The position numbers were made by a program, and so were the translations under genes. The notes beneath the pieces are model-generated. The model searched no databases. It was not told where the DNA came from and saw only the letters and a list, made by a program, of their open reading frames with translations. A stretch of 64,000 nucleotides of DNA from Kaistia geumhonensis (GTDB lineage Bacteria; Pseudomonadota; Alphaproteobacteria; Rhizobiales; Kaistiaceae), in assembly GCF_030815145.1 (NCBI RefSeq), contig NZ_JAUSWJ010000001.1, positions 806,001-870,000 on the forward strand, in the 5' to 3' direction. The stretch's first letter is position 1; every line of letters begins with the position of its first letter. Positions 18,525 through 30,228 of the stretch are shown piece after piece.

Positions 18525-19253
18525 GTGCGGCGCGATTATCACCGCTGGTATTCGCCGCGGCTCGGCCGCGACATGGAACTGCTCATTTTCGGCCATGCCG
18601 GGCAGAGGGTGCTGGTCTTCCCGACCCGCGACGGCCGCTTCCACGAATACGAAGATATCGGCCTCGTCGGCAGCCTCACCGAGCGGATCGAGGCCGGCGA
18701 CCTGCAGCTCTACTGCCTCGACGGCTTCGCGGGCGAGAGCTTCTATTGCTTCTGGCGAGATCCGCCGAACAGGGTCCGCCGGCACCTTGCCTATGAGGAC
18801 TATGTCCTCTCAGAGGTGCTTCCGTTCGCCGACAGCCTCAACGCCGATCCACGGACCGTGGCGCATGGATGCAGCCTCGGCGCGTTTCATGCCGCCAGCA
18901 TCGCTTTCCGCAAGCCGGCGCGCTTCAGCCGCCTCGTCGCCTTCTCCGGCCGCTACGACCTGACGCTGAAGGTCGAGTGCTTCGCGGACCTTCTCGACGG
19001 CCACTATGACGAGGACGTCTATTTCTGCATGCCGTCTCATTTCCTGCCGCGGCTGGACTGCCCGGAACAGCTGGCGGTGCTGCGGCGGCTCGACATCGTG
19101 CTGACGATCGGCGCCGAGGATCCCTTCCTCGACAACAACCGCGCGCTCAGCCGCGTCCTGGGCGGCAAGGGCGTCGGCCATGCGCTCCATGTCTGGGACC
19201 GGCGGGCGCATAGCGCCCGCTCGTGGCGACAGATGGCGCCGCTCTACCTCTAG
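18525..19253 (+). CDS. Esterase-like alpha/beta hydrolase
   Basis: A 242-residue protein with the look of the putative esterase (esterase D-like) family: it opens MRRDYHRWYSPRLGRDMELL, and GCSLGAFHA near residue 115 is a nucleophile elbow with the serine in GxSxG. IGAEDPFLDNN near residue 198 and the HVWDRRAHSARSW segment near the end could supply the Asp and His of the triad. No signal peptide is visible, so it is probably cytosolic. Divergent from the alcohol dehydrogenase and convergent with another; no substrate can be named. Confidence 0.8.
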   Translation: MRRDYHRWYSPRLGRDMELLIFGHAGQRVLVFPTRDGRFHEYEDIGLVGSLTERIEAGDLQLYCLDGFAGESFYCFWRDPPNRVRRHLAYEDYVLSEVLPFADSLNADPRTVAHGCSLGAFHAASIAFRKPARFSRLVAFSGRYDLTLKVECFADLLDGHYDEDVYFCMPSHFLPRLDCPEQLAVLRRLDIVLTIGAEDPFLDNNRALSRVLGGKGVGHALHVWDRRAHSARSWRQMAPLYL

Positions 19254-19259
19254 ATGCGG

Positions 19260-19291
19260 CGGGCCGGACGCCTCCCCAAGCGCCCGGCCCG
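19260..19291. terminator. Hairpin between convergent genes
   Basis: CGGGCCGG (19260-19267) pairs with CCGGCCCG (19284-19291), with a further CGC/GCG pairing after one mismatch. It sits 6 bp after the esterase stop in a 100-bp convergent gap, so it could end transcription from both sides. No T-tract is visible. Confidence 0.4.
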
Positions 19292-19353
19292 GCCTCCGGA
19301 CCACCATCGATGCGGCCGTTTCGGGCGCGGACGGCAGTTCGGATCGGAAGTGA

Positions 19354-20427
19354 TCAGGGGGTGATCGCGACTTTCAGCACGCCGTCGCGCTGATGGGAAA
19401 AGAGATCGTATGCGGCCTCGATGTCGTCGAGGTTGAAGCGATGGGTGACGAGCGGCGTCAGGTCGATGCGTCCCGAGCCGACGACGTTCATCAGCCGGCG
19501 CATCCGCTCCTTGCCGCCCGGGCAGAGCGAGGTAACGATCTTGTTGTCGCCGAGACCGGCCGAGAAGGCGGCGAGCGGGATCTTGAGATCGGTCGAATAG
19601 ACGCCGAGGCTCGACAGCGTGCCGCCCGGACGCAGCACCTTCAGCGCCGATTCGAAGGTCGGCTGCGTGCCGAGCGCCTCGATCGCGACGTCGACGCCGC
19701 GGCCGTCCGTCAGCGCCATGATCTGCTCGACCGGGTCGCCGGCCTTGAAGTCGACCACGTCATCGCAGCCGAGCTTCTTGGCCACTTCAAGGCGCGCGGG
19801 CACGGTGTCGACGCCGATGATGCGCGTTGCACCCATGAGCTTGGCGCCCGCGACCGCGCAGAGGCCGATCGGACCGAGCGCGAACACCGCGACCGTGTCG
19901 CCGATGCGGATGCCGCCGCTTTCGGCGCCGGAGAAGCCCGTCGACATGATGTCGGGGCACATCAGCACCTGCTCGTCGGTCAAATGGTCGGGGACGGGCG
20001 AGAGATTGGCGACCGCGTCCGGGACGAGAACATATTCGGCCTGCGCGCCATCAATCGTATTGCCGAAGCGCCAGCCGCCCATGGCCTTGAAGCCGTGCTT
20101 GGTGCCCGCCCCGTCCTGCGAGGAGCAGCCGCAGAGGCAGGCATAGGAGGTGCCGCTCGGCGTGATGGCGCCGGCGATGACGCGCTGGCCTTCGCGGTAG
20201 CCGGTGACGGCCGAGCCGAGCTTCTCAATGACGCCGACGGGCTCGTGGCCGATCGTCAGCCCCCGCTCGACCGGATACTCGCCCTTCAGGATGTGGACGT
20301 CGGTTCCGCAGATGGTCGTCGTGGTGATGCGGACCAGCGCGTCGAGCGGCCCGATCTCGGGGACCGGCTTCTCGTCGAGCACGATCCTGCCGGGCTCCAC
20401 GAAAATGGCGGCTTTCATCCTGGCCAT
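19354..20427 (-). CDS. Zinc-dependent alcohol dehydrogenase (secondary-alcohol type)
   Basis: Medium-chain dehydrogenase of 357 residues. Catalytic zinc ligands are in ICGTDVHILKGEYP and GHEPVGVIEKLGS; the nucleotide-binding motif is VFALGPIGLCAVAG near residue 175. The lobe that usually binds structural zinc is unusual: ACLCGCSSQDGAGTKHG keeps fewer cysteines than the classic CxxCxxC set. MCPDIMSTGF matches thermophilic isopropanol/secondary alcohol dehydrogenases. I chose ATG 20427, with GAGGAG 7 bp upstream, over 20418 and an upstream frame at 20481. Physiological substrate unknown. Confidence 0.88.
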   Translation of the reverse strand: MARMKAAIFVEPGRIVLDEKPVPEIGPLDALVRITTTTICGTDVHILKGEYPVERGLTIGHEPVGVIEKLGSAVTGYREGQRVIAGAITPSGTSYACLCGCSSQDGAGTKHGFKAMGGWRFGNTIDGAQAEYVLVPDAVANLSPVPDHLTDEQVLMCPDIMSTGFSGAESGGIRIGDTVAVFALGPIGLCAVAGAKLMGATRIIGVDTVPARLEVAKKLGCDDVVDFKAGDPVEQIMALTDGRGVDVAIEALGTQPTFESALKVLRPGGTLSSLGVYSTDLKIPLAAFSAGLGDNKIVTSLCPGGKERMRRLMNVVGSGRIDLTPLVTHRFNLDDIEAAYDLFSHQRDGVLKVAITP

Positions 20428-20653
20428 GGCACGTCTCCTCTTGCGGGGCGCCGGGAGGGGGTCGGGGCGGCGCCGTCCCATCGAGCAATCCCAGCATGAC
20501 CCGTCGTCTCGAAGTGGGTGTTGACCTCGATCAAGAGCCAGCGGGGATGGAAATGGCGCGCCGGGCCTTGTCGTCCGGCAGACTGCGGGCTACGCCGAAG
20601 CCGCAGACTGAAAAAACCGCTGCAAGCAAGCCGCATAGCGGAAAGCCGAACCG

Positions 20654-22699
20654 ATGAAGCCCTTCGCCTCGCTCTACAGCCACGACTTCGTCCGCATCGC
20701 CGCCGTGGTGCCTCGCGCGCGCGTCGCCGATACGCAATTCGCCGTGGAGGAGACACTGCGGCTCGCCGCGCTCGGCGAGGCCTCCGGCACGGCGCTGATG
20801 CTCTTTCCGGAGCTCGGAATATCGTCCTATTCCATCGACGATCTCGTCATGCAGGACGCGCTGCTGGATGCGGTCGAAAGCGCGCTCGGCACGATCGCGA
20901 GCGCCTCCGAGACGCTCCATCCGATGCTCGTCGTCGGCGCCCCGCTCCGCCACAAGGGCCGGCTCTACAACAGCGCAGTCGTCATTCATCGCGGCGCCAT
21001 CCTGGGGGCTGTGCCGAAAACCTATTTGCCGAACTATCGCGAATTCTATGAGCGGCGCACCTTCACCTCGGGCGCCGGCCTCGTCGGAGAAACCGTCGAG
21101 ATCGACGGCTGTTCCGCGCCGTTCGGCACCGATCTCCTGTTCCGCTCGACGGGCAGCGTGCGCTTCACGATGCATGCCGAGATCTGCGAGGATTTCTGGG
21201 TGCCGCTTCCGCCCTCGACCCACGCGGCCCTCGCGGGCGCCGAGATCCTGCTCAATCTCTCGGCCTCCAACATCACCATCGGCAAGGCCGATACGCGGCG
21301 CCTGCTCTGCGCCAGCCATTCGGCACGCACCGCCTCGGCCTATGCCTACTCGGCGGCGGGGCCCGGCGAGTCCACGACCGACCTCGCCTGGGACGGCCAG
21401 GCCGCGGTGTTCGAAAATGGCACCCTGCTCGCCGAGACCGAGCGCTTTCCGGCGGACGCGACCCTTGCGACCGCGGATGTCGATCTCGGGCGCCTCAGGC
21501 AGGAGCGGCTTCGCCTCAACACCTATGGCGATTGCGTCGCGCTCCATCGCGGAGATGGCCCACGCTTCCGGACGGTCGATTTCGTCATGGACGCGCCGGA
21601 GCAGCCCGTCGCCCTCGACAGGATCGTCGAGCGTTTTCCGTTCGTGCCAGCCGATCCGGCGCGGCTGCGCGAAGATTGCTACGAAGCCTTCAACATCCAG
21701 ATCCAGGGCCTTGCCAAGCGCCTCGCCGCAACCGGGCTGAAGCACTGCGTGATCGGCGTCTCGGGCGGCCTCGACTCGACACAGGCGCTGATCGTCGCCG
21801 TTCGGGCCATGGACCGGCTGGGACTGCCGCGCGAGAACGTGCGCGCCTATACCCTGCCGGGCTTCGCTACCTCCGATCACACCAAGTCGAACGCCTGGGC
21901 GCTGATGCGCGCGCTCGGGGTATCCGCGGAGGAGATCGACATACGGCCGGCCGCGCGGCAGATGCTGGCCGATCTCGGCCATCCCTTCGCAGGGGGCGAG
22001 CCGGTCTATGACGTCACTTTCGAGAACGTGCAGGCCGGCCTTCGGACGGACTATCTCTTCCGCCTCGCCAACCAGCACCGCGCGCTCGTCGTCGGTACGG
22101 GCGATCTCTCGGAGCTGGCGCTCGGCTGGTGCACCTTCGGCGTCGGCGATCACATGTCGCACTACAACGTCAACGCGTCGGTCTCGAAGACGCTGATCCA
22201 GCATCTGATCCGCTTCGTCGCCGCCTCGGGTGACGTCAGCGCCGAGACGGCAACCATCCTCTACGCGATCCTCGCGACCGAAATCTCGCCCGAACTGGTA
22301 CCCGTGGCCGATGGCAAGCCGATCCAGTCGACGCAGGCGATCGTCGGCCCCTACGCGCTTCAGGACTTCACCCTCTACTACCTGACGCGCTTCGGCTTCC
22401 GGCCCTCGAAGATCGCCTATCTGGCGCTTCGGGCCTGGGGCGACGCGGCGTCCGGGCCTTGGCCGCAGGACATGCCCGAGGCCGAGAAGCGTGCCTATTC
22501 GCTCGCCGAGATCCGGCACTGGATGCAGGTCTTCATCCGCCGGTTCTTCGCCAACCAGTTCAAGCGCTCGACGCTGCCCAACGGTCCGAAGATGTCGTCG
22601 GGCGGGTCGCTCTCGCCTCGCGGCGACTGGCGCATGCCGTCGGACGCCGAGGCCAAGGTCTGGCTGGACGAGCTGCTCGCCAACGTACCGGAGGCCTGA
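20654..22699 (+). CDS. nadE: Glutamine-dependent NAD+ synthetase
   Basis: Last step of NAD+ synthesis: amidates nicotinic acid adenine dinucleotide using ammonia released from glutamine. The 681-residue protein is the two-domain form. The N-terminal nitrilase-type glutaminase (about 1-300) has the Glu in [11 protein letters not shown], the Lys in [14 protein letters not shown] and the Cys in HAEICEDFW. The synthetase domain follows, with the P-loop-like ISGG equivalent [12 protein letters not shown] near residue 372. It overlaps nothing and converges with lhgO, leaving a 3-bp gap. Confidence 0.96.
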   Translation: MKPFASLYSHDFVRIAAVVPRARVADTQFAVEETLRLAALGEASGTALMLFPELGISSYSIDDLVMQDALLDAVESALGTIASASETLHPMLVVGAPLRHKGRLYNSAVVIHRGAILGAVPKTYLPNYREFYERRTFTSGAGLVGETVEIDGCSAPFGTDLLFRSTGSVRFTMHAEICEDFWVPLPPSTHAALAGAEILLNLSASNITIGKADTRRLLCASHSARTASAYAYSAAGPGESTTDLAWDGQAAVFENGTLLAETERFPADATLATADVDLGRLRQERLRLNTYGDCVALHRGDGPRFRTVDFVMDAPEQPVALDRIVERFPFVPADPARLREDCYEAFNIQIQGLAKRLAATGLKHCVIGVSGGLDSTQALIVAVRAMDRLGLPRENVRAYTLPGFATSDHTKSNAWALMRALGVSAEEIDIRPAARQMLADLGHPFAGGEPVYDVTFENVQAGLRTDYLFRLANQHRALVVGTGDLSELALGWCTFGVGDHMSHYNVNASVSKTLIQHLIRFVAASGDVSAETATILYAILATEISPELVPVADGKPIQSTQAIVGPYALQDFTLYYLTRFGFRPSKIAYLALRAWGDAASGPWPQDMPEAEKRAYSLAEIRHWMQVFIRRFFANQFKRSTLPNGPKMSSGGSLSPRGDWRMPSDAEAKVWLDELLANVPEA

Positions 22700-22702
22700 G
22701 CC

Positions 22703-23908
22703 TCAGCCGAGATCCGCGCGCTTCGCTTCGATTCGATCGACGATGCGCGCGGCGATCGGCAGGGCCGAGGTCGCGGCAGGCGACGGCGCATTGCAGACAT
22801 GCAGCATGCGCGCGCTTTCGAGCATCAGGAAATCGTCGACCATGCGGCCGTCCGCTTCCACGGCCTGCGCCCTGACGCCGGCCGGATAGGGCTTCAGATC
22901 GGCGAGTTCGAGCGGCGGATAGTATTTCCGGCACTGGTCGAGATAGCCGCGGCGCCAGATCGAATTCAGAAACTCCGTCGCGCCCGTCCGCCAGTTGCGC
23001 TGCGCCATGCGCCAGAAGCCGGGAAAGCCCGCCATCGCGCCGAGATCGGCGAGATCGGCCGACCACTTGGCCTCCCGCTCGCGCGAGAGACCGAGGACGG
23101 CATTCGGCCCCACGGTCACGGAACCGTCGATCATCAGCGTCAGGTGAATGCCGAGGAAGGGCAGCGCCGGATCCGGCACGGGATAGATGAGATGACGAAT
23201 GCGCCCTTCGTGCTTCTTGTCGAGCACGAAATACTCGCCGCGGAACGGCACGATGCGGTGGGTAATGGGCAGTCCGGCGAGCCGTGCCAGCCGGTCGGAC
23301 TGGAGGCCGGCACAGGCGACGAGCATGCGCGCATTGATGGTGGTGCGGTCGGTATCGACCTCGATTCCCCTCGCCGTCTCGCGGATCGCGGTGACGGGCG
23401 AAGCGAGACGGATCTCGCCGCCGCTCGCCCGGATGCGTTCGCCGAATGCGGCGGCAACGCGCTTGTAGTCGACGATCGCCGAGGCCGGCACATGCAGAGC
23501 GCCGAGCCCCTCGATTTCGGGCTCGGCTTCGGCAAGCCCTGCGCGGTCGAGCCGCGTCAGCTCGATGCCGTTGCGCCGAGCCCGCTCCTCGAGCGCGCCC
23601 ATGCGCTCCAGTTCGGCCGCGTTGGTCGCGACAATCAGCTTGCCGCAGGTGCGGAACGGGATGTCGTTGTCGCGGCAGAAAGCCTTGGTCGCCGCGGCGC
23701 CGGCACGGCAGAGTTCGGCCTTGAGACTGCCCGGCGCATAGTAGACGCCGGCATGGATGACGCCGCTGTTGTGACCCGTCTGGTGGGCGGCGAGACGGCC
23801 TTCCTTTTCCAGCAGGACGACGGACGCGCCAGGACGGCGCTCCAGAAGCTGCATCGCGGTCGCCAGGCCGACGATTCCCCCGCCGATGACGCAATAATCG
23901 TAAGACAC
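22703..23908 (-). CDS. lhgO: L-2-hydroxyglutarate oxidase, LhgO type
   Basis: FAD-dependent DAO-family enzyme that oxidises L-2-hydroxyglutarate to 2-oxoglutarate, passing electrons to the quinone pool. 401 residues from a GTG at 23908, with the FAD motif VIGGGIVGLATAM at residue 7 onward and the family segment TGHNSGVIHAGVYY near residue 50. GPNAVLGL and the LHVCNAPSPAATSALPI tail match LhgO. The long frame upstream of the GTG is Arg-rich and not coding. It ends the minus-strand run led by the LysR gene, 80 bp after the aldo/keto reductase. A different hydroxyacid substrate is possible. Confidence 0.88.
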   Translation of the reverse strand: MSYDYCVIGGGIVGLATAMQLLERRPGASVVLLEKEGRLAAHQTGHNSGVIHAGVYYAPGSLKAELCRAGAAATKAFCRDNDIPFRTCGKLIVATNAAELERMGALEERARRNGIELTRLDRAGLAEAEPEIEGLGALHVPASAIVDYKRVAAAFGERIRASGGEIRLASPVTAIRETARGIEVDTDRTTINARMLVACAGLQSDRLARLAGLPITHRIVPFRGEYFVLDKKHEGRIRHLIYPVPDPALPFLGIHLTLMIDGSVTVGPNAVLGLSREREAKWSADLADLGAMAGFPGFWRMAQRNWRTGATEFLNSIWRRGYLDQCRKYYPPLELADLKPYPAGVRAQAVEADGRMVDDFLMLESARMLHVCNAPSPAATSALPIAARIVDRIEAKRADLG

Positions 23909-23988
23909 GCTCGCTCCGCTGCCGAAACCCGCCGGCGCCAGTGTTTCACTACGGGCGGCCGGCGGAAAGGGCGAAGATCGGATAGGGT

Positions 23989-24843
23989 TCAGCTGCCGAG
24001 CGCCGCGAACTGGGCGTCGCTGAGGCGAAGGCTCGCCGCCGCGACATTCTGCTCGAGATGGGCGACCTTGGAGGTGCCGGGGATCGGCAGCATCACGGGG
24101 CTGCGCTTCAGAGCCCAGGCCAGCGCCACCTGCGATGGCGTGGCGCCGAGTTCGCGCGCGACCTTGTCGACGGCCGAACCCGCCCGCGCCAACGCGCCGT
24201 TGCCGAGCGGCGACCAGGGAATGAAGCCGATCTTCTCGCGCTCGCAATGCTCCAGCACTGCCTCGCTGCCGCGATCCGTCGGGTTGTAGCGGTTTTGCAC
24301 CGTCGCAACGGGGAAGACGGCGCTGGCCGCCTTGATCTCGTCGACCGAGACCTCGCTGAGGCCGGCGTGGCGGATCAGCCCCTCGTCGATCATCCGCCGG
24401 ATGACGCCGAACTGCTCGTCACGCGGCACCTTGGGATCGATGCGGTGCAGCTGCCAGAGATCGATGCGCTCGACGCCGAGCTTCTTCAGGCTGCGCTTCG
24501 TCTCCTCCAGGAGACGGTCCGGCCGGCCGTTCATCACCCAGTTGTCAGGTCCGGGGCGCTCGAGCCCGGCCTTGGTGGCGATCAGGAGGCCGGAATAGGG
24601 ATGCAGTGCCTCCTTGAGCAGTTCTTCCGAGACATCGGGACCATAGGAATTGGCCGTGTCGATGAAGTTGACGCCGAGCTCGGGCAGACGCTTCAGCGTG
24701 CGCAGCGCTTCGGGGCGGTCGGCCGGCGGTCCCCAGATGCCCTGGCCGGTGACGCGCATGGCGCCGAAGCCGAGGCGATGGACCTCGATATCGCCGCCGA
24801 CGGCGAAGGTGCCGGAAGCGGCTGCATTGGGTGTATCGGTCAT
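23989..24843 (-). CDS. Aldo/keto reductase
   Basis: NADPH-dependent carbonyl reductase of 284 residues with a TIM-barrel fold. FIDTANSYG near residue 60 holds the catalytic Asp and Tyr, IATKAGLER the Lys, and LWQLHRID the His. The C-terminal [16 protein letters not shown] is the cofactor-binding segment. I chose ATG 24843 with GGAG 6 bp upstream. It lies 99 bp after the mannitol dehydrogenase-family gene on the same strand, so a shared role in sugar or polyol interconversion is plausible but not shown. Confidence 0.9.
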   Translation of the reverse strand: MTDTPNAAASGTFAVGGDIEVHRLGFGAMRVTGQGIWGPPADRPEALRTLKRLPELGVNFIDTANSYGPDVSEELLKEALHPYSGLLIATKAGLERPGPDNWVMNGRPDRLLEETKRSLKKLGVERIDLWQLHRIDPKVPRDEQFGVIRRMIDEGLIRHAGLSEVSVDEIKAASAVFPVATVQNRYNPTDRGSEAVLEHCEREKIGFIPWSPLGNGALARAGSAVDKVARELGATPSQVALAWALKRSPVMLPIPGTSKVAHLEQNVAAASLRLSDAQFAALGS

Positions 24844-24942
24844 GGAAGGCTCCGCGAGGGAAAGACTGCGGCGGACCATCGGCCACGTCGCTCGCTCCAA
24901 GCAGCTAGGTCCGGGAGGAGCGCGCCGCAAGGCTCGCGGCGC

Positions 24943-26388
24943 TCACAGCCCTGCGAGGGCGGCCGCAACACCGTCGCGCCTTATGGCCGCCAGAGCGCGA
25001 GCCGTCGCCTCGATGAGTTCTTCGCGATGGCTGCTGCCGGCCGCGAGACCCGCCGCCTTGAAGACGGCCGCGACCGTCGCTTCCTCCGGGCCACCCGCTG
25101 ACAGGATCGGCGTCAAGGCGCTGTCGAGCGGATCGGTGAACGCGGGCGGCGTTCCGCGCGCCTGGAGCGCCGTGATCCAGGCCGCGAGCACGAAGGCCGA
25201 TCGGTCGACAGGCAGGCCTCGCTCCATCCGCTCCAGCGTCGCCGCGACGATCCGCTGCGGCAGCTTCTGCGAGCCGTCATTCGCGATCTGCGCTGTGCGA
25301 TGGCGAAGCGCCGTATTGGCGTAGCGTTCGGCGAGGCGCGCGGTGTAGTCCGACGTATCGAGCCCCGCATCCGCGGGCAGCGTCACGATGAAATCCTCCC
25401 ACAGCACCTCGACGAAACGGCGGATGGCCGGATCGGCGAAGGCTTCTGCAACCGTCTCGCGGCCGAGAAGCTGGCCGAGATAGGCGATGGACGAATGCGT
25501 GCCGTTGAGAAGGCGGAGCTTCATCTCCTCATAGGGCGTGACGTCGGCGACCATGGTGACGCCGAAGCGCTCCCAATCCGGCCGACCGGCGGGAAAATGG
25601 TCCTCGACCACCCATTGCATGAAGGGCTCGGTCATCACCGGCCAGGCGTCGTCCATGCCGAGCGTCGCGGCGACGCGGGAACGATCCGCGTCGGTCGTCG
25701 CGGGCACGATGCGATCGACCATGCTGGACGGAAAGGCCACCTCCTCCTCGACGAAGCGACCGAGATCGGCATCGCGCAGCCTGGCGAAGGCGGCGATCAC
25801 GCGGCGCGTCGTGCGACCATTGTTCGGGAGGTTGTCGCAGGAAAGGACCGTGAAGGGCGCGACGCCGGCCGCGCGGCGTCGCGCGAGAGCCTCCACGATG
25901 AAACCGTGCAGCGTGCGCGGACGGGCCGAGTCTGCGAGATCGGCCGCGATCTCGGGATGCGCGGCATCGAGACCTCCCTCGGCGTTCCGGAGATAGGCCT
26001 TCTCGGTGACGGTCAGCGTGACGATGCGGACGGCCGGATCGGCCATCGCCGTGACCAGCGCCTCCGGATCTTCGGGAGCGACGACAAGGCGGGTGATCGA
26101 GCCGATGACGTCAAGCCGCTCGGTCTCGCCAGAGCGGATGGCGAGGGTGTAGAGCCCGTCCTGGGGCTCCAGCGCGTCGCGCGTATCACCGCGGCGCAGC
26201 GATGCACCGAGGATCGCCCAACCACGCTCGCCCGCTGCCAGGCATTCCTCCATATAGGCCGCCTGATGCGCGCGATGGAACGCGCCGACGCCCAGGTGAA
26301 CGATGCCGGGCGTCGTGGCGCTTCGGTCATAGCCAGGACGGCGCACGGTCGCCGGCAGCTGCGCGAGTGTTACTTCCGAAAGCCGCAT
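24943..26388 (-). CDS. Mannitol dehydrogenase / fructuronate reductase family protein
   Basis: Polyol-specific long-chain dehydrogenase of 481 residues, the length of MtlK/UxuB-type enzymes. The Rossmann segment GIVHLGVGAFHRAHQAAYM is near residue 30; the catalytic region EEMKLRLLNGTHSSIAYLG near residue 290 carries the K-N-H signature. Candidate activities are D-mannitol or D-arabinitol 2-dehydrogenase and fructuronate reductase; sequence alone does not separate them. ATG 26388 has GGAGGAG 5 bp upstream. The LysR gene lies 65 bp upstream on the same strand. Confidence 0.9.
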   Translation of the reverse strand: MRLSEVTLAQLPATVRRPGYDRSATTPGIVHLGVGAFHRAHQAAYMEECLAAGERGWAILGASLRRGDTRDALEPQDGLYTLAIRSGETERLDVIGSITRLVVAPEDPEALVTAMADPAVRIVTLTVTEKAYLRNAEGGLDAAHPEIAADLADSARPRTLHGFIVEALARRRAAGVAPFTVLSCDNLPNNGRTTRRVIAAFARLRDADLGRFVEEEVAFPSSMVDRIVPATTDADRSRVAATLGMDDAWPVMTEPFMQWVVEDHFPAGRPDWERFGVTMVADVTPYEEMKLRLLNGTHSSIAYLGQLLGRETVAEAFADPAIRRFVEVLWEDFIVTLPADAGLDTSDYTARLAERYANTALRHRTAQIANDGSQKLPQRIVAATLERMERGLPVDRSAFVLAAWITALQARGTPPAFTDPLDSALTPILSAGGPEEATVAAVFKAAGLAAGSSHREELIEATARALAAIRRDGVAAALAGL

Positions 26389-26453
26389 CGTCTCTCCTCC
26401 GCCTCTGCGGCCTCCATAGCCGAGCGGTGGACCCCGGCCAAGCGCAGGCCGGT

Positions 26454-27350
26454 TCACGCGGCCGAGTGCAGCATGAATTCGGCCCGGGCGGTCCTGACGC
26501 TCTCGGTGATGAAATCGGCGACCGAGGTAACGCGCCGCACGCCTTGCGTATCGGGATGCGTGGTCAGCCAGTAGCTGCGTTCGGCAGCGAGTTCGGGCAG
26601 CAGTCGCACGAGCCGCTCATCGCGAGCGGCGGCATAGTCGTGCAGGAAGCCGATGCCGATTCCGGCGCGAACCGCCTCGACTTGCGCGACGACGCTGCCG
26701 CACTCGTAATGGTGCGTGCTGGCACCGGCGAGCCGCGCCTGATAGTCGAGCGCGCGGCTGTAGACGAGATCCTCGATCTGAGTCACGAGCAGCCGCCCGG
26801 CGAGGTCGGCTTCCGTCCGCACCGGACCGGTCCGCGCGAGATAGTCCTCCGACGCATAGACGCCGAGGCTGTAGTCGGTCAGCTTGCGCACCATCAGCCG
26901 TCCGCTCGAGGGCCGGTCGAGCGTGATGACGATGTCGGCCTCGCGCCGCGACAGCGAAAAGGTGCGCGGCAGCGGCACGAGCTGGATGACCAGTTCGGGA
27001 TGCTCGGCGGCGAGGCGGCCGAGCGCGGAGGCGAGGAAATAGTTGCCGAGCCCGTCCGGCGCTCCGACGCGAACCGTTCCGGAGATGCCGGCATCGGCGC
27101 CGGTCAGCCCCGCCTCGACCCTTAGGAACTCGGACTCGGCCCGTTCGGCCGCCACCATCAGCTGCTCGCCGGCCGGCGTCAGAACGCAGCCCGTAGTGCG
27201 TCGCTCCACGAGCCTTGTGTTCGCCTCGTCCTCGAGCGCCGTGAGCTGGCGCGAGACCGTCGCGTGATTGAGGCCGAGTTGGCGGGCGGCGCCGAGAATC
27301 TGCCCGGTGCGGGCGACGGCCAGGAAGATGCGGATGCGATCCCAATCCAT
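26454..27350 (-). CDS. LysR-family transcriptional regulator
   Basis: The 298-residue protein has an N-terminal winged helix-turn-helix (residues 1-60, with [20 protein letters not shown]) and a periplasmic-binding-like effector domain from about residue 90. It is divergent from mmsA across a 108-bp gap with an ATCGTT-N11-AACGAT dyad, and upstream of a dehydrogenase set on its own strand. By the usual LysR logic it should control itself and mmsA, with a semialdehyde or hydroxyacid as effector. That target assignment is inference. Confidence 0.92.
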   Translation of the reverse strand: MDWDRIRIFLAVARTGQILGAARQLGLNHATVSRQLTALEDEANTRLVERRTTGCVLTPAGEQLMVAAERAESEFLRVEAGLTGADAGISGTVRVGAPDGLGNYFLASALGRLAAEHPELVIQLVPLPRTFSLSRREADIVITLDRPSSGRLMVRKLTDYSLGVYASEDYLARTGPVRTEADLAGRLLVTQIEDLVYSRALDYQARLAGASTHHYECGSVVAQVEAVRAGIGIGFLHDYAAARDERLVRLLPELAAERSYWLTTHPDTQGVRRVTSVADFITESVRTARAEFMLHSAA

Positions 27351-27390
27351 GCCGCGACTTTAATTTCTGCACAACGGAGCCGCAAGACTG

Positions 27391-27413
27391 ATCGTTGCTG
27401 TGCACGGAACGAT
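27391..27413. promoter_or_regulatory. LysR-type operator (T-N11-A dyad)
   Basis: ATCGTT (27391-27396), 11 bp, then AACGAT (27408-27413): a perfect dyad with T-N11-A at its core, in the gap between the divergent LysR and mmsA genes. A second overlapping inverted repeat, TGCACA (27368-27373) and TGTGCA (27399-27404), could serve as an activation subsite. Confidence 0.6.
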
Positions 27414-27458
27414 GCGGCATCACCCTGCTGCCACCTTGGCAGCGACGCGGGAGAAACG

Positions 27459-28967
<1,509 letters not shown>

Positions 28968-29077
28968 GGACGCGCCGCCGATTGGATTTGCCATCGGCCT
29001 GTTCCCGACTAAGCTTGGGCCATTGGGAGACGACCGGACGCAGAGCCGGCACTCCCGGGGAACAGGGAGCAGCAACC

Positions 29078-30226
29078 GTGAGAACCATCCTCAACACGAC
29101 GGTCGCCTTCGCGGCGATGGCCGCGTTCTGCGGCCAGGCCTTCGCGCAGGCGACCTCCGTCGGTCCCGGCGAAGGCGCGGTCAACATCGTCGCCTGGCCC
29201 GGCTATATCGAGCGGGGCGAGACCGACAAGGCCTATGACTGGGTCACCGATTTCGAGAAGGCGACCGGCTGCAAGGTCTCGGTGAAGACGGCCGCCACCT
29301 CGGACGAGATGGTGACGCTGATGAACCAGGGCGGGTTCGACCTCGTCACCGCCTCGGGCGACGCCTCGCTCCGCCTCGTCGCCGGCAAGAAAGTGGTCCC
29401 GATCGACACGGCGCTTGTTCCGAGCTGGTCGACGCTTGACGACCGCCTCAAGGACGGCGCCTGGTTCACGGTCGACGGCCAGCATTACGGCACGCCCTAT
29501 CAGTGGGGCCCCAACGTGCTGATGTACAACACCAATGTCTTCAAGGAGGCGCCGAAGAGCTGGAGCGTCGTCTTCGAGAAGCAGGATTTCCCGGACGGCA
29601 AGCCGAATGCCGGCCGCGTGCAGGCCTATGACGGGCCGATCTACATCGCCGACGCCGCCACCTATCTCATGGCCACGAAGCCGGAGCTCGGCATCAAGGA
29701 CCCGTACGAACTCAACGAAAATCAATATTCTGCGGTGTTGGAATTGTTGAAAGGACAACGCCAGCTCGTCGGCCGCTACTGGCACGACGCGGCCGTGCAG
29801 GTCGACGACTTCAAGACCGAAGGCGTCGTCGCCTCCTCGTCCTGGCCGTTCCAGGTCAACACGCTGCAGGCCGACAAGCAGCCGATCGCCTCGACCGTTC
29901 CCGACGAGGGCGCCACCGGCTGGGCCGACACCACCATGCTCGCCGCCGACGCCGCGCATCCGAACTGCGCCTATCTGTGGATGGAGCATTCCCTGTCGCC
30001 GAAGGTGCAGGGCGACGTCGCGGCCTGGTTCGGATCGGTGCCGGTCGTACCGGCCGCCTGCAAGGGCAATGCGCTGCTCGGCGACGGCGGCTGCGCGACC
30101 AATGGCTTCGACAATTTCTCGAAGATCCATTTCTGGAAGACACCCGTCGCCAAATGCGCCAGCCAGGGCACCTGCGTCCCCTATTCGCGCTGGGTGACCG
30201 ACTACATCGCGGTCATGGGCGGCTGA
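29078..30226 (+). CDS. Polyamine-type ABC transporter substrate-binding protein
   Basis: Periplasmic binding protein of the spermidine/putrescine (PotD/YdcS) class. From a GTG at 29078 with GGGAG upstream it has 382 residues: a signal peptide ending GQAFAQA, then NIVAWPGYIERG. The YQWGPNVLMYNTNVF segment near residue 150 fits the class. In E. coli the ydcSTUVW set pairs such a protein with an aminobutyraldehyde dehydrogenase, exactly as here. A 45-bp AT-rich stretch (29714-29758) encodes NENQYSAVLELLKGQ with codons unlike the rest of the gene. Ligand: putrescine or a relative, by inference. Confidence 0.88.
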   Translation: MRTILNTTVAFAAMAAFCGQAFAQATSVGPGEGAVNIVAWPGYIERGETDKAYDWVTDFEKATGCKVSVKTAATSDEMVTLMNQGGFDLVTASGDASLRLVAGKKVVPIDTALVPSWSTLDDRLKDGAWFTVDGQHYGTPYQWGPNVLMYNTNVFKEAPKSWSVVFEKQDFPDGKPNAGRVQAYDGPIYIADAATYLMATKPELGIKDPYELNENQYSAVLELLKGQRQLVGRYWHDAAVQVDDFKTEGVVASSSWPFQVNTLQADKQPIASTVPDEGATGWADTTMLAADAAHPNCAYLWMEHSLSPKVQGDVAAWFGSVPVVPAACKGNALLGDGGCATNGFDNFSKIHFWKTPVAKCASQGTCVPYSRWVTDYIAVMGG

Positions 30227-30228
30227 GC

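Noticed and set aside
18144-18785. 213-codon minus-strand frame spanning the divergent gap
   Set aside because: Runs antisense through the esterase coding region; no motif or ribosome binding site.
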